64,000 nucleotides of DNA from Dryas octopetala (lineage: Eukaryota > Streptophyta > Magnoliopsida > Rosales > Rosaceae), in contig OY992833.1 of assembly GCA_963921425.1 (NCBI GenBank), positions 26,212,698-26,276,697 on the forward strand, given 5' to 3'. A program made the translations under genes and the position numbers. Under the pieces are notes generated by a model. That model was not told the origin of the DNA and did not search any database. It was given only the letters and a program-made list of their open reading frames with translations. Shown piece by piece: positions 34,902 through 47,770 of this stretch (position 1 is the stretch's first letter; each line of letters begins with the position of its first letter).

Positions 34902-35455
34902 CTTTTCTTTAAGGCGTTGCATAGCATGGTCTCTTGCTTCCACTTCCTCTTTGACTTCTTCAATCCCCTATGCAAACGCCAGTTACAATCTTTAAACCAG
35001 TTAGATATCTGGGAAATTTAAAAAACAAAAAACAAAAAGGTGCAATTTTATAATAGTTTGATACCTGTAAATTGATGGGTACAACCTTACAAGTTAGATA
35101 TGAGAAGCAAACAAGATGCGATCTTTAAATCAGTTAAGAAACAGAAGATGCAACTTTCAAACTAATTAGATATTGGGGATGTTTAAAAGCTGTTCTGTAC
35201 TAGTTTGATATCTGGAAATTGATGCAAATTTTGAACAATATGTGCGAAACACAAAAAGATGCAACTTTCAAACCAATTAGATATCCAGGAAGTTGAAAAG
35301 GTGCAAAAAGGTCACACAAAAAAAGTTGCAGACTTTGAATTCTCGACTGCAAAAACCAGTGAATTTACCTTGTCTTGGAAAAATTGAGAGGTTGAGCTAA
35401 CTAAATTGATCTGGTATTGCATTTTCCCTCTTACGAATTTGTTATAGATCTCACG
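34902..35455 (-). pseudogene. fragment of an unidentified coiled-coil gene
   Basis: Two exon-like pieces on the minus strand. About 35369-35455 reads REIYNKFVRGKMQ followed by YQINLVSSTSQFFQDK and a GT donor. 34902-34967 reads GIEEVKEEVEARDHAMQRLK plus EK and a GT donor. They join in phase 0. The charged heptad-like second piece suggests a coiled coil. I do not recognise the gene and see no further exons. A second, inverted copy of the 34902-34967 exon and its downstream flank lies at 45612-45800. Intron sequence 34985-35330 holds degenerate repeats of 'tttaaaccagttagatatct'. Confidence 0.5.
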
Positions 35456-36229
35456 GCAGCATGAAGTTTAGGGTCACAACTATGACCTAACTTGTGGGGT
35501 AAGGTAAGTGATCATACAGAGTAATGCGGAACTAATCAAGAAATTAATAGTGAAAACACAACGCAACCTCCTTTCTCTATACATAAACCTTTGTTAGCAT
35601 ACCATGAACTATCGTTTATACAACTTTTATTTATTTATAGAGCAAAATACCTTTTTTCCTTCTTCTTCTTTCCCAAAGAAGGTCCGAAGTAAGTTTTCCA
35701 TGAAGAATATTCTAGAATTAGAACTTTCCAATTTCCATGAGCGAAAGCTGGCCAGATAGGAAAATATCTCAAAATCTAAAATTCATATAAATGAGAACAG
35801 ATTCATTCAAGTTTTCTTACCTTATTTTGTATAAAACATGAAAGATTCATTCAGAAATACTTATTTGTCTACTATATGATCTGCTGTCGAACTACTCCTT
35901 CATTTGGCTCTTTTAAATTCAATATATTAAGTTCCCATGCATGAGTAGCAGTTTACCCAAAAGGTTATAATAAAGTTTGCATACAAAACTTGACTGAGTT
36001 AACAAAGATTTGCCATGAACAAACATGAATTAGAAGGTTCGTTGGTTGATCAAACTTGAGTTGGAGAGGAGGGTTTGATGCTTTCTTTAGCAAATAAAAA
36101 AGGTTTTTGAAGTGGGGGGTTTGTTATTGCACCTTTTCATGCAATAACAAACCTCCATCTGAAACTGAACACTAAAAGGCATTATAGATAGACTCATATT
36201 ATATACAAATTAACCAAGCAGATTATTTT
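35456..36229. other. spacer, no gene seen
   Basis: AT-rich sequence between the coiled-coil fragment and the ABCC pseudogene. Nothing identified. Confidence 0.35.
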
Positions 36230-37390
<1,161 letters not shown>

Positions 37391-37392
<2 letters not shown>

Positions 37393-37785
37393 GAGAAAAA
37401 AAGAATTGGGAAGCCTAAGGAAGCACATTTTAGCAGCTTCGATCAGAACAACATCTTGGTATACAGCATTATGTCACTCCCATTTGTTGGGATGTCTGTA
37501 GAGGTTTTACACTACTCTCTGCTCAACTACAGTTTTTGTCTGATTATTGTATAGTTAATGATCGTTAGCTCAATTTTGAGATGTACTATACAGTCATGCT
37601 TGGCATTGAATTTATCAAATTAATTATTTTTTCATTCTCTGTATCTTCATTTGAGCTGTGTATTTGAATGCAATGACTTATATGCATATGCAAACACCTT
37701 CAATCACATTTCTGTATCATCACTACAAATTTATTTTGTTTTTGTTCTCTTGGAATTATTCACATCACCACCTATTTAGTTCCAG
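37391..37785 (+). repeat. carboxylesterase 3' flank, copy 2
   Basis: Near-identical copy of 34355-34745 in the same orientation, joined directly to the truncated ABCC exon. It does not follow any carboxylesterase coding sequence here. Confidence 0.88.
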
Positions 37786-38553
37786 GGTTGTATAAGTAAA
37801 TTGCTTTGTCCAATGGTATATCCTGTACAGGTTGCCTTGTACACTATGCGCATGCCTCTGCATCTCTATGCTTATATACCCTCAATAAACTAATATTCTT
37901 CCATAACGACAGCACCTAAACTGGTCGGCAGAAACAAATTAGTGGTTCTTTTACTTGGTCAATATCAGATATCAGGTTCAGAAGTGAATTCCTAAAGAAA
38001 ATTCAGGTGCAGAGACAAGCTATTTTGTCAAGTATGTGTGTGTGTAAGATGAGCTGATCATTATCTATATATTCCAGGCCATTTGTGTTAATTTAAGCCA
38101 CGTAAGGACCTAGTCGACCTGGTAAAAGGAAGGCCTAATGGAAATATAGAATAAAGGAAATAACCGCAAGAAGCATGCAAACAATTCTGTATCTGGGAAA
38201 ATAATAGTCGCATATGGATAAACTGCCTAAACTATGGACATAGACAGGATATAAAACTCCAAAAATTTTGGGATTCCTTGAAAACGATGGCAATGCTTGT
38301 TCCCGGATTAGTGATTGCTCTATGCATACACATCTCATGCCTGCTGGAAGTAAGACCACTTTTTTAAGCCCTAATATTTTACTCACTTTCTGTAGGCTCA
38401 TTTTAAATACTTCCACGTACAGCATTGTAATCGTCATCAACCCAACAAGGAAGCTTCATGCTACATATGATATATATGCATATATGCATGCCCTGTGGAG
38501 GAGACAATCATTGAAATTAATTGCAAAAGCTTCCCAATACATTAGAGAGCTAC
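37786..38553. other. upstream region of the GRAS locus
   Basis: Presumed promoter of the GRAS gene. No other gene or clear motif was found. Confidence 0.35.
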
Positions 38554-40064
38554 ATGATGGCATCTGGTCTGTATGTGCAACCTGAAGTCTTTGGTGATAT
38601 TACATCTAATGAGGTGATTGCTCTTGATCTCAATCTGTCATCCATGTCATGCCTTCCCTTCCCTTCTCTTTCCACTTTGGAGAACAATTCTGCTACCTGG
38701 GTGATTCCGTTCATGGACAAAACAAGAAGTCATAAGAGGCTAAAGCATGAACATGGTGCTAATGAATCCATTGTTGGTACTAATTATAGTCTTTACAGTC
38801 TCAGTAGCAGCATGTGTACTGGTGGCTTGGATAGCTTGCCAAGAATCCAATTCCGGGATCACATATCAGCTTACACTCAGAGATACTTGGCAGTAGAGGC
38901 CATGGAGGAAGCCGCGGAAGCCTTGATGGGAGGCAAGGAAGACGAATATTCCAAGCAAAGAGGAGGAAGTGGAGATGAAATGAAACTAGTTCAACAACTC
39001 ATTGCTTGTGCTGAGGCTGTGGCTTGCCGAGACAAAGCTCATGCTTCAGCATTACTGTATGAGCTTAGAGCTAATGCTCAGGTCTTTGGGACATCCTTCC
39101 AGCGAGTAGCTTCGTGCTTCGTCCAAGGTTTCTCTAACCGCCTTGCTCTGGTTCAACCACTTGGGGCAGTGGGAGTTACAACCAAGACCATGGCAGTTTC
39201 ATTAGAGAAGGATTAGGCTTTAAGCCTTGTTTATGAGATTTGCCCACAAATCCAATTTGGTCATTTCAGGGAGAGAGCTCTGTTCATGTCATAGACTTGG
39301 GGATGACCCTAGGCCTTCCACATGGGTGCCAATGGCGCCACTTAATAGACAGTCTAGCCGACCGCCCAGGACAACCACTGCATCGCCTTCGAATAACTGG
39401 TGTTGGTAACTCTGCCGAACGCCTTCAAGCAATTGGCAATGACTTAAAGCTACATGCTCAAAGCATGAACCTGAATTTTGAATTTGTAGCAGTAGAAAGC
39501 AACTTGGAAAATTTAAAGCCCGAGTATTTCAATCTGCTTGATGGGGAGGTTCTAGTTATCAATAGCATACTGCAGCTGCATTGTCTGGTGAAAGAGAGTC
39601 GAGGAGCACTGAACTCGGTTTTACAAACACTGCATGAGTTGTCACCAAAGCTTCTGGTTTTGGTTGAGCAGGACTCAAGCCACAATGGGCCTTTCTTTCT
39701 TGGGAGGTTCATGGAGGCATTGCATAACTACTCAGCCATCTTTGACTCCCTAGATGCAATGCTGCCCAAGTATGACACAAGGAGAGCCAAAATGGAGCAG
39801 TTTTACTTTGGGGAGGAGATTAAGAACATTGTGAGCTGTGAGGGACCAGCCAGAGTGGAGAGGCATGAGAGGGTTGATCAATGGCGGAGGAGGATGAGGC
39901 ATGCCGGGTTCCAACCAGCACCTCTGAAGATCATAACGCAGGCCATCACATGGGTGGAATTGAATGCTTGTGAGGGTTACACAATTGTAGATGACAAGGG
40001 ATGCTTGGTTCTTGGGTGGAAGTCTAAGCCCATCGTTGCAGCTTCTTGCTGGAAATGTTCTTGA
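38554..40064 (+). pseudogene. GRAS-family transcription regulator, disrupted
   Basis: Intronless GRAS gene starting MMASGLYVQPEVFG, with LHRI (LVQQLIACAEAVACRDK), VHIID-like VHVIDLG, the PFYRE/LHRII region and a complete SAW end (..GWKSKPIVAASCWKCS). Two lesions break it. A TAG at 39214-39216 stands where relatives have Glu (EK-D-stop-ALSLVYEICPQIQ). A deletion near 39262 removes roughly 11 codons between QFGHF and GESSVHVID, apparently 31 nt, which shifts the frame. Both halves remain open, so decay is recent or the locus is mis-assembled. The C-terminus resembles the RAD1 (Required for Arbuscule Development) or DELLA-like GRAS clade, but this assignment is from memory. A 50-bp piece of this gene also occurs at 46546-46597. 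Confidence 0.88.
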
Positions 40065-40696
40065 ATTTCATCAAAACCAGTCTAACATTTGTGACTTGGT
40101 GTCCCATAACATATCAGAAAACCTTTGTGGAACTAATCTTGTTGGTGAACAGTTTAAATAAATTAACATAAATACTTATGTGTAGGGTCACCATTTCTGT
40201 TGTTTTCAGATTTATTTCAAGTTCGTCTAATAGGGTATTACTAGCCAATCTTAATCTTATAACATATTTTGTTTCAAGTTCGTATGATAGGTATTAATTG
40301 TATTTTTTTTTTAATCAAACATTCAAGATTATGATCTCATTATCTCTAATCCAAAATTCACTCCAATCATATAGTAGTAAATGTAAATGGGTCTCTTTTA
40401 GGCATTTTGTCGAACATCTATACACAACGCACCATCGTGGCGAAATAGATGGCCACGATTACATCGCCATGGCAGCTTCATAGCTGGGCCCAGGTAGTTC
40501 CAATCCCATGCATTGTGGGCTGCCACGTGTATGGCGGGCAAGCAACTGTCTGCCCAGAACGTGTGGATAAGACTTAAAAGGAGTCCCTCGGACATTCCCA
40601 ACAACGAGTTCTTTCTCTGTTCTTGCCCAACCACAGCAACCAAGCAAACACAGTGGAAAAAAAAAAAAACGAAGATTCTGCAATATCGAAGTGAAA
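40065..40696. promoter_or_regulatory. upstream region of HHL1
   Basis: About 630 bp between the GRAS stop and the HHL1 start. The part 40215-40696 is duplicated at 46600-47090 with scattered changes, so this block carries the HHL1 promoter and leader. I see no confident TATA box. Confidence 0.5.
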
Positions 40697-40967
40697 ATGG
40701 AAGTGGGTATGTCTATAAACGCAGTGGTCCGGCTTCCATTGTCGAGTTCGAGGACCCATGAAGATGGGTTGGTCAGGCACTCCCTAGTGTCCACGAAGAC
40801 GACCCAGAAGGCTAAGCCAAGGCAGGGCCACATACTGGTGGTTGAAGCAAAGGGCAAAAAGGGAATGATGGCTCGCCAATTTCAGAGGCCTCCTCCTCCT
40901 CCCATGCCCAAGATTGAAGACGATGGCAACCCACGTTTTGTCATCTTCATGAGAATGGCCAATGTTT

Positions 40968-41025
<58 letters not shown>

Positions 41026-42718
41026 TTTGGTTTTATTTTAATTTTCTAAGACTCGAAGTTAATTGCTTTTATGTTTCAATGTGAGCATTTCTCAACCTTC
41101 CATTTTTTTTGGGATTTTGTTTGCCTGGATAAAGTTTGAAGTGTATGACATACTCAATTTAAACACTACACAGGTTTACCTATGGTACCCACTTAGTGTT
41201 ATATCAGGTGGAACCACAGCCAAAATCATGCTTGCAGCAAAAGATAATTTTCTGGGGAAATATATATACAAAGATACACTTGCTAGAAATCTTGCAGCAG
41301 TTATTTACCGAGTAAGTTTTGTTTACTTAATGGTAATCTAGATTTCTACATTCTAGTTATTTTGTCATTAAATTATGCTTAGTTGTGTTCCATTTAATAC
41401 TTGCTAAATCTCATCATAACTTCCAGTATTCTTTGGTTTCCTGTATGCATACAAAATGACTCATTAAACAATCTAAAGTAGAGCTCTTTTAACAATGTCC
41501 ATTCTTGTAGAGACTTTATTAAACAAGCTGATCCTGAGCCTAAGCAATGCCCCTTTTTTTTTATTTTATGGGAATGACTTGCTAAAATCTTTTAATGGTC
41601 TGTGTTATCATCCATTGAAACGACGGATCCATGTCTGTACACGCTCACACTGCTATGTTATCTATCTTGAGAATCCCTGTTGCAAAAATTGTCTTTGTTA
41701 AAACCTTTCCAGCCATTGTTGATCAATCATGATTCAGGGGATATATTCTGTTTTCGTTAACCAAACTTGTGATTCCTGTGATCTTTAAGCATTTTTCATA
41801 TAGCGATTCCACCTTCTCATTTACATAATCACTTGTTTTTTTGTTCTTAATTTAAACAGGATGAGAAGGAAATAAAGAAGACAGCATTTAAGCAGCATCG
41901 AGTATTGCGGACAGCTACTGAGTTTAGATATGGCTACAAAATTGTTGTAATGTTCTTATATCCTCTACACTACATGAAAGTTCATTAATTTCCAATTTTA
42001 TCCCTTTCCCACCATTAAAGATGGATGAAATAACTCGTATCACGAAGCTCAATTCTGCTAGTTCTGTGTCTAAGTCTCTTATGTGCCAAACGTGTAGGAA
42101 AATGGTAATATGAGAGCAGCACTTTCTACCTCAGATGTAATTGAGGTAATTATTTGATATTTTTGGTTGTGCATTGTCTTTATCATGAAATTATGAGGTC
42201 TTAGATATTAGGTGGGGGTCTTCATTTATTCTAAATTAGAAGCTATTTATGCTGATAGTTATAGCTAAGTTCTTTTTTTTTTCCTGTTCTGATCAGATCA
42301 TTCGATTATTTTTTGCTTTAATATCTTTATAATTCTGAAACAATGTCCAGCTTCCAACACAAGACCAGCTCAAAACCACTTTTGATAAAGTGAAAGATTT
42401 TTTTGGGGACGCAAAGGAATCGTTTGGCAAGCTGACAGCAATAAACTCATCCGAGTCTGAGGAATTAGAAGAAACATCCAAAAAACAGGAAAAGTGAGTT
42501 ATATGTACACCATACTCTTGATAAGTTCTGTTTTCTCAATTGTAGTTATAGAAGGGCTTCCTTGTTGTTCTCTCTTCTCTGTTGTCAGGCAATACTCAAA
42601 ACTAAGACCTGCCCATATTGATCTCCTTCCTGTTACGTCATTTGCCTGTATCTTGATTATAAATTACTTAACATGGCTAAAATGATTATTGGGTTCATTT
42701 ACCAGGGTCAAAGGCTGA
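40697..42718 (+). CDS. HHL1: HYPERSENSITIVE TO HIGH LIGHT 1, thylakoid PSII-protection protein
   Basis: Six exons: 40697-40963, 41174-41311, 41860-41946, 42098-42145, 42351-42493 and 42706-42718. All introns are GT-AG and the total is 231 residues. The protein (MEVGMSINAVVRLPLSS..., KGKKGMMARQFQRPPPPPMP, NPRFVIFMRMANVYLWYPLS) matches what I know of HHL1, a nuclear-encoded thylakoid protein that works with LQY1 in protecting and repairing photosystem II under strong light. The N-terminus is Ser/Arg-rich as in a chloroplast transit peptide. Intron 1 begins with a ~60-bp (TC)n run. The gene ends tail-to-tail with the P450, 254 bp away. A broken copy of its promoter and exon 1 lies at 46600-47207. 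Confidence 0.93.
40972..41023. repeat. (TC)n microsatellite in HHL1 intron 1
   Basis: An uninterrupted CT dinucleotide tract of about 50 bp starts shortly after the exon 1 donor. It is a likely length polymorphism. Confidence 0.9.
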
Positions 42719-42972
42719 AGGGTGGAGAAGCCATTTGCTTGATATGTTGCAGTGAACCATAGGTTCTGCGTGATAGAGAAGCTTAATCTGCTGCATACAA
42801 CATTTCACGAAAGGTGGTTTAGGATTCTACACGGTTTTGTTTATACATCTCTGTCCATTAAACAGAATATTATGTTTTTTCCTAGTAACATCAATACAAA
42901 TTTAGCATGTTCCAGTAGAAGTTAATTATAGATCTATGCCAGGCATGCTTGGGACTAAGGAACTCATTAGTG

Positions 42973-45025
42973 CTACGAATCAATTCCCTTGAATTTGTAG
43001 TCCTTACTGACTGTTGGGACAAGAACAAGAGCAGACTTCTTTCTTGTGGCAAGCCCAAAAATCTCATCAAGGTCCACATCATCTGGTCCAACTCCCTGAG
43101 GCAATGCCCAATCAAAATGATACAGGAGCCTAGCTAATGCAATCTCCACTGTTGCTAAGCCAAAGGCATAACCCGGGCAGCCTCTTCTTCCTCCCCCAAA
43201 TGGCAGAAACCTGAAATCTTGATCCTTGACATCAATGTTACCATCCTCAAACCTATCAGGCCTATACTCCAGGGGATTCTCCCATGATTGCGGGTCTCTT
43301 CCTATGGCATAGGCATTGATCAGAACCCGAGTTTTTTCGGGTACCTCGTAGCCATCTAGAATGCACTTCTCCATTGATTCTCGAGGAACTAGAAGAGGGA
43401 CCGGTGGGTGCAATCGCATTGTCTCTTTTATCACATCTTTTAAGTAGTGGATGTTTTGGAGGTGACTGGCATCAACTGTGCCAGTGCTGGATGCAATTTT
43501 TCGAACTTCTTCTTGTGCTTGCTCCATCACTTTTGGGTGCCTGACCAGCTCTGTCATTGTCCACTCTAGAGTGGCTGATGTTGTGTCCGTTCCAGCTACA
43601 AACATGTCCTGTTAACATCACACAAAAAACAGGAAATTATTCAAATTAAAACGTACGCAGCAACTTTCGAAGGGAACTGACAACTCCCCACCGCTGCTGA
43701 CCCTAGCAAACAAGCTGGTCACGTTAATTTAGATAAAGATGGATATGGTCCTTTGCTTTTATAACATCGTACACAATTTTTGGACTTCACTTGGACCACT
43801 TGGTAGTTGAGAGTTAGGAGTTTGGACTTGCAAGTAGCAACGCAATTAATGGCTCGATCTTTTTTATATTAATCCACGTACGTACTACGTCATTTTAAAA
43901 TTTTTATATAATTATGATTCTAAATTTCTAATATAGAATAATACTAAATCCTAATCTCAAAATAGTAAAATACCTAATCTTTAATTAAATCTCAAAACAA
44001 GATTAATACACACAAGCATGCAGTTATGCATAGAAGTAATTAAGAAAGAGAGGAAGATCGAAGAGATACAATACCAGTACAAGAGCCTTAAGATTATCAT
44101 CTGTAATGGGCACTTCTAAGTCATCTCTTTGTTGCACCCGAAGCAGAACATCCACAAAATCTTCTCTACTACCCTCTGTTTCCCTCTTGTTGTTCAAATG
44201 CTCATTTATTATTTCATCACAAACACCTCTCAAACCCTCCAAGTTGTTCCTCAACCTCCTCCTAAACCCACTCACCCAGTTGACCCACCCCCACTCGGGG
44301 AAAAAATCCCCTACACAAAACCCAGCAAGCAGCGCCTGCGTTTCCGTCAAAAGCTCCACCAAACCATCCCCTGACGACTCTGACGACTCATCACTCTCCT
44401 CCACTATAAACCTCTTCCCCAACGCCACTCTGCACAGCACGTTATTCGCCAACGTAAACAGCCCCTTGCTCATGTCGAGTTCACACCCGGACCGAGTCGC
44501 CACCTGACTCAGCAACCCGTTCACCTCCTCCTCTCGGACGAGATGGAAAGAGTTGACCCGTTTCGAGCTCAGAAACTCGGTGACGCACACTTTTCTGGCT
44601 TGGCGCCAGTAGGGTCCATAGGGGGAGAACGTGACGTCAGAGCAGCCGAACGAGAGCCACTGAGCCGCCACCAGCTGCGGGCGGCTCGCGAAGACGTGAT
44701 CGTGGGTTTTGAGGACTTGGCGGGCCAGGTGAGCCGAGGAGATGATGATGGTCGGAACTCGGCCAAGTCGGAGGTAGATGATCGGGCCTAGTTGGTGGGC
44801 CAGCTGGGTGAAGGTGTGGTGCGGCATGTCTGTCTTGAGGAGGTGGTGGAGGTGGCCTATTATGGGAAGGCTCCGTGGCGACGGTGCTGTACGGACGGAG
44901 GACTGTGACTGTGATCGGAGATTTTTCCCTTTCTGTAAGCCCAAGCCCACGATGATCAAGATGAAGGTCGAGAATAATAGGAGCGAGAGGATGAGAGACG
45001 CAGGGGCAAAATGGTCCATTTCCAT
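42973..45025 (-). CDS. cytochrome P450, A-type (CYP71 clan)
   Basis: Two exons, 44075-45025 and 42973-43608, separated by one phase-0 GT-AG intron as usual for A-type plant P450s; 528 residues. There is an N-terminal membrane anchor (about 6-30), a proline-rich hinge (PSPRSLPIIGHLHHL) and the I-helix AGTDTT at about 322-327. ExxR (ETMR) lies at about 379-382, PDRF follows, and the heme loop FGGGRRGCPG has the ligand Cys at about 461. All catalytic landmarks are intact. It acts at the ER membrane, inserting oxygen into a small molecule using NADPH-P450 reductase; the substrate is unknown. By sequence style I favour CYP71 or a close family, not a certain subfamily. Its 5' end and promoter are duplicated at about 47208-47410. 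Confidence 0.92.
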
Positions 45026-45073
45026 TTTTTCTTACCTTTATCAACGTATCAATGATGTCCGGCTCTAATGGCA

Positions 45074-45083
45074 TTTTATATAG
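45074..45083 (-). promoter_or_regulatory. TATA box of the P450 gene
   Basis: The minus strand reads CTATATAAAA about 50-60 bp before the start codon, implying a very short leader. The matching sequence in the duplicate (tttatatagaagacgc near 47365) is preserved. Confidence 0.65.
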
Positions 45084-45611
45084 AAGACGCATCTACGCAC
45101 GTAAACTGGTAATAATTAATTGAAGGGTAGTACTTGGGTCACCGGTACCACATGTCACTCCCGCCCTAAAAAAAAATTAACTTAATTAAAAATCAATCAT
45201 TTGATTATATAACTGTTATCAAATAAATGTGTAGTTGGAGACTTAAATATGAGAAATTCTAAGCATATGACATTGACATTAAAACCCAATTTGAGGCCTT
45301 GAGCGTATAAACAGAAAGAAAAAGGTTAAATTTTGTTGCGAGGAATTGATAATACATGTTAAATAGACTTAAATGGTCCTAGCTTGCAGTTGTTTTTGCG
45401 TGTACAGTAAATTGTTTCCTTGGTGGTGCAGCTGCGGGTGAGTGGAGTACCATATGAGAAAAGAGAACCGGAGGGGGGCTGCCATGTGCCCCCATAATTA
45501 CCTCAAGGTAGTATAAATAGTAGGGTACCGCGATAATTCATGTGTCATTCAGCATGTCATGTTCCTAATAGAGAGTAATGCTGCACTGGAGAAAGTTGTT
45601 ACTGATCCTGT
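45084..45611. promoter_or_regulatory. P450 upstream region
   Basis: About 530 bp upstream of the P450. Nothing else is recognised. Confidence 0.35.
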
Positions 45612-45800
45612 CCAGGCATAGGAGAATTGAAGACGTCAAAGAGGAAGTGGAAGCAAGAGACCATGCTATGCAACACCTTAAAGAAAAGGTGCCTTCAACT
45701 GTTGAATTTGTATGCCTGTAGTAAGTGCATGCAGTGTGTAAATCTTAGAGCTTGTGTTGGTATTATTCAACTAGTACGCAATTTGAGACATGGTTTTTCT
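45612..45800 (+). pseudogene. inverted copy of coiled-coil exon and flank
   Basis: Reverse-orientation copy of 34730-34970. The exon reads IEDVKEEVEARDHAMQHLKE with the same following sequence (gtgccttcaactgttgaatt). It differs at scattered positions and has an internal deletion of about 45 bp relative to the other copy. No other exon of that gene is present here. Confidence 0.75.
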
Positions 45801-46545
45801 TTGTTTTTTATATATCTATGTTTTTTTTTCTCATTAATTTATTGTTAAACCAACTGAGTTGAAGCTCAGCTTGTGCTATAAACCAATTGCCACTAATCAT
45901 GTGTTAAGAGAAGGGGTGCATCTTTTTTGAGATGCAAATGCAGATTTTTTGATTGTAGATGATAGATTTTTTGTTGTAGATCAGTAGATATATATTTTAG
46001 GTTACAAATACAGGGATGAGGTTGCATCTGTAACTGCCAAGCGCTTGACAAATAACTATCGAGTTCATGATAATTATTACCGAGCTCTCTTTAGGATTTA
46101 CCGAGCGCTCGGTATAAATTTTTAGCTTCTATTTAAGTTTTGGATTGAAATAACCCTGACTTATTTTCTTTCTCATATTGGGAAGCACCCAAATTTTTTA
46201 TTCTTTTTCTCTTATTTTATAGTGACATTTGTTCAACCTAAAGTATTCAAACATGAAAAATACCAAAATGCCTTAATTTTTAACAAAAATACTAATGGAA
46301 TCCGACAAAGGTTATACATTGCAAATTTTTTTAAATTCAGGTGTAAATTGAGGATTTAAAATTCTGCTAGCTAAAACCTTTAAGAGATGAAAAATGAAAA
46401 TTTATAAGTGTGTAGGAAATGTTGACATGCGTAAACAATGTAGACAAGAGACAAAAATGGGACAGATGATCTAAACACGTGTGGTCAATCCGTGTTATTG
46501 ACTCGGTAGCACGAAGCAACTATACACGTGGCATGCATGTTGGCA
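45801..46545. other. spacer, no gene seen
   Basis: AT-rich with no recognised content. It lies between two duplicated fragments, so it may include decayed copied DNA. Confidence 0.35.
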
Positions 46546-47410
46546 CGTAGCATGTGTACTAGTGGCTTGGATAGCTTGCCAAGAATCGAATTCCGGATAA
46601 AAGTTCGTATAATAGGATATTGCTAGCCAATCTTAATCTTATAACATATTTTGTTATGGTGTTAAATGATTAATATAACCTTTTTATTATGTGTATTGTT
46701 TTTTAATCAAACATTCAAGATTATGATCTCATTATCTCTAATCCAAAATTCACTCCAATCATATACTAGTAAATGTAAATGGTTCTCTCTTAGGCATTTT
46801 GTCGAACATTTATACAGCACCATCGTGGCAAAATAGATGGTCAAGATTACATCGCCATGGGCAGCTTCATAGCTGGGCCCAGGTAGCTCGAATCCCTATG
46901 CATTGTGGGCTCGCACGTGTATGGCGGGCAAGCAACTGTCGTCCAGATCAACACCATTCTCTAAACGAGTGGATAAGACTTAAAAGAGTCCCCCGGACAT
47001 TCCCAACGAGCTCTTTCTCTGTTCTCGCTCAACCACACAGCAATCAAGCAAACACAGTGAAAAAAACGAAGATTCTGCAATATCGAAGTGAAAATAGAAG
47101 TGGGTATGTCTTTAAACGCAGTGGTTCGGCTTCCATTGTCGAGTTCGAGGACCCATGAAGATGGGTTGGTCAGGCATTCCCTGGTGTCCACGAAGACGAC
47201 CCAGAAGGAGCAAGAGGATGAGAGACTCAGGGGTAAATTGGTCCATTTCCATATTTTTCTTCCTTTTTCAACGTATCACTTACCAGTGATGTCTGTGTCT
47301 GGCTCTGACTCTGAGAGAGAGGGAGATGAAGTCGTCCAACTGAATGGCTGTTTAGCCTGTTTATATAGAAGACGCATCTACGCACGTAAACTGGCTAATA
47401 ATTGAAGCCC
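46546..47410 (+). pseudogene. collapsed duplicate of the GRAS-HHL1-P450 segment
   Basis: Three pieces occur in the original order and orientation. 46546-46597 matches GRAS codons around 38813-38864. About 46600-47207 matches 40215-40811 (spacer, HHL1 promoter, 5' part of HHL1 exon 1). About 47208-47410 matches 44966-45117 (P450 start and promoter). The joins remove about 1.35 kb and 4.15 kb. A start codon opens a frame that reads MEVG-like HHL1 residues (VGMSLNAVVRLPLSS, QEDERLRG after the join), so a chimeric transcript is conceivable, but the transit peptide is fused to nonsense. The P450 piece has a ~45-bp insertion (gtctgtgtctggctctgactctg..). Confidence 0.85.
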
Positions 47411-47623
47411 AAGATCCCATGCTGTTTTTTAAGGCCCACAAAAGAGCCCAACAACTAAATTAAAAGCCCGTTTATTATGGCCCATCCAGAACGACGTTCC
47501 CGCGTGCGCAAAAGTAACTGCAACTACACGGCGCCGTTTAGCTTGCTATCAGATTATCCTTATCCCAAGGAAGGTTTCTGGATTTCTCCAGAAACCGTTG
47601 TCTGAATGTGACTTCCATTCCTC

Positions 47624-47631
47624 TTCCAGAA
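47624..47631 (+). promoter_or_regulatory. heat-shock element in HSP21 promoter
   Basis: TTCcaGAA, with a further TTC upstream (ATTCctcTTCcaGAA), matches the nTTCnnGAAn heat-shock factor site. A near-palindromic TTTCTCCAGAAA lies ~45 bp upstream. A TATA-like tttaaat follows at about 47646. This placement fits heat induction of the gene downstream. Confidence 0.6.
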
Positions 47632-47770
47632 ATGTCCGCACCTCCTTTAAATCTCGGACAACCCAGTTTTCATACTCACTATACTCCTCCACTTTCTATT
47701 GCATTTTCTTTCCCAACCACTCTACTTGCCCTAAATTAAAACATAACCCAACATTTAAGTAAGCAAAAAA

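Noticed and set aside
39217..39270. An intron that would rescue the GRAS gene
   Set aside because: An AG is present at the end, but no suitable GT donor removes the stop while keeping frame, and GRAS genes of this type usually lack introns.
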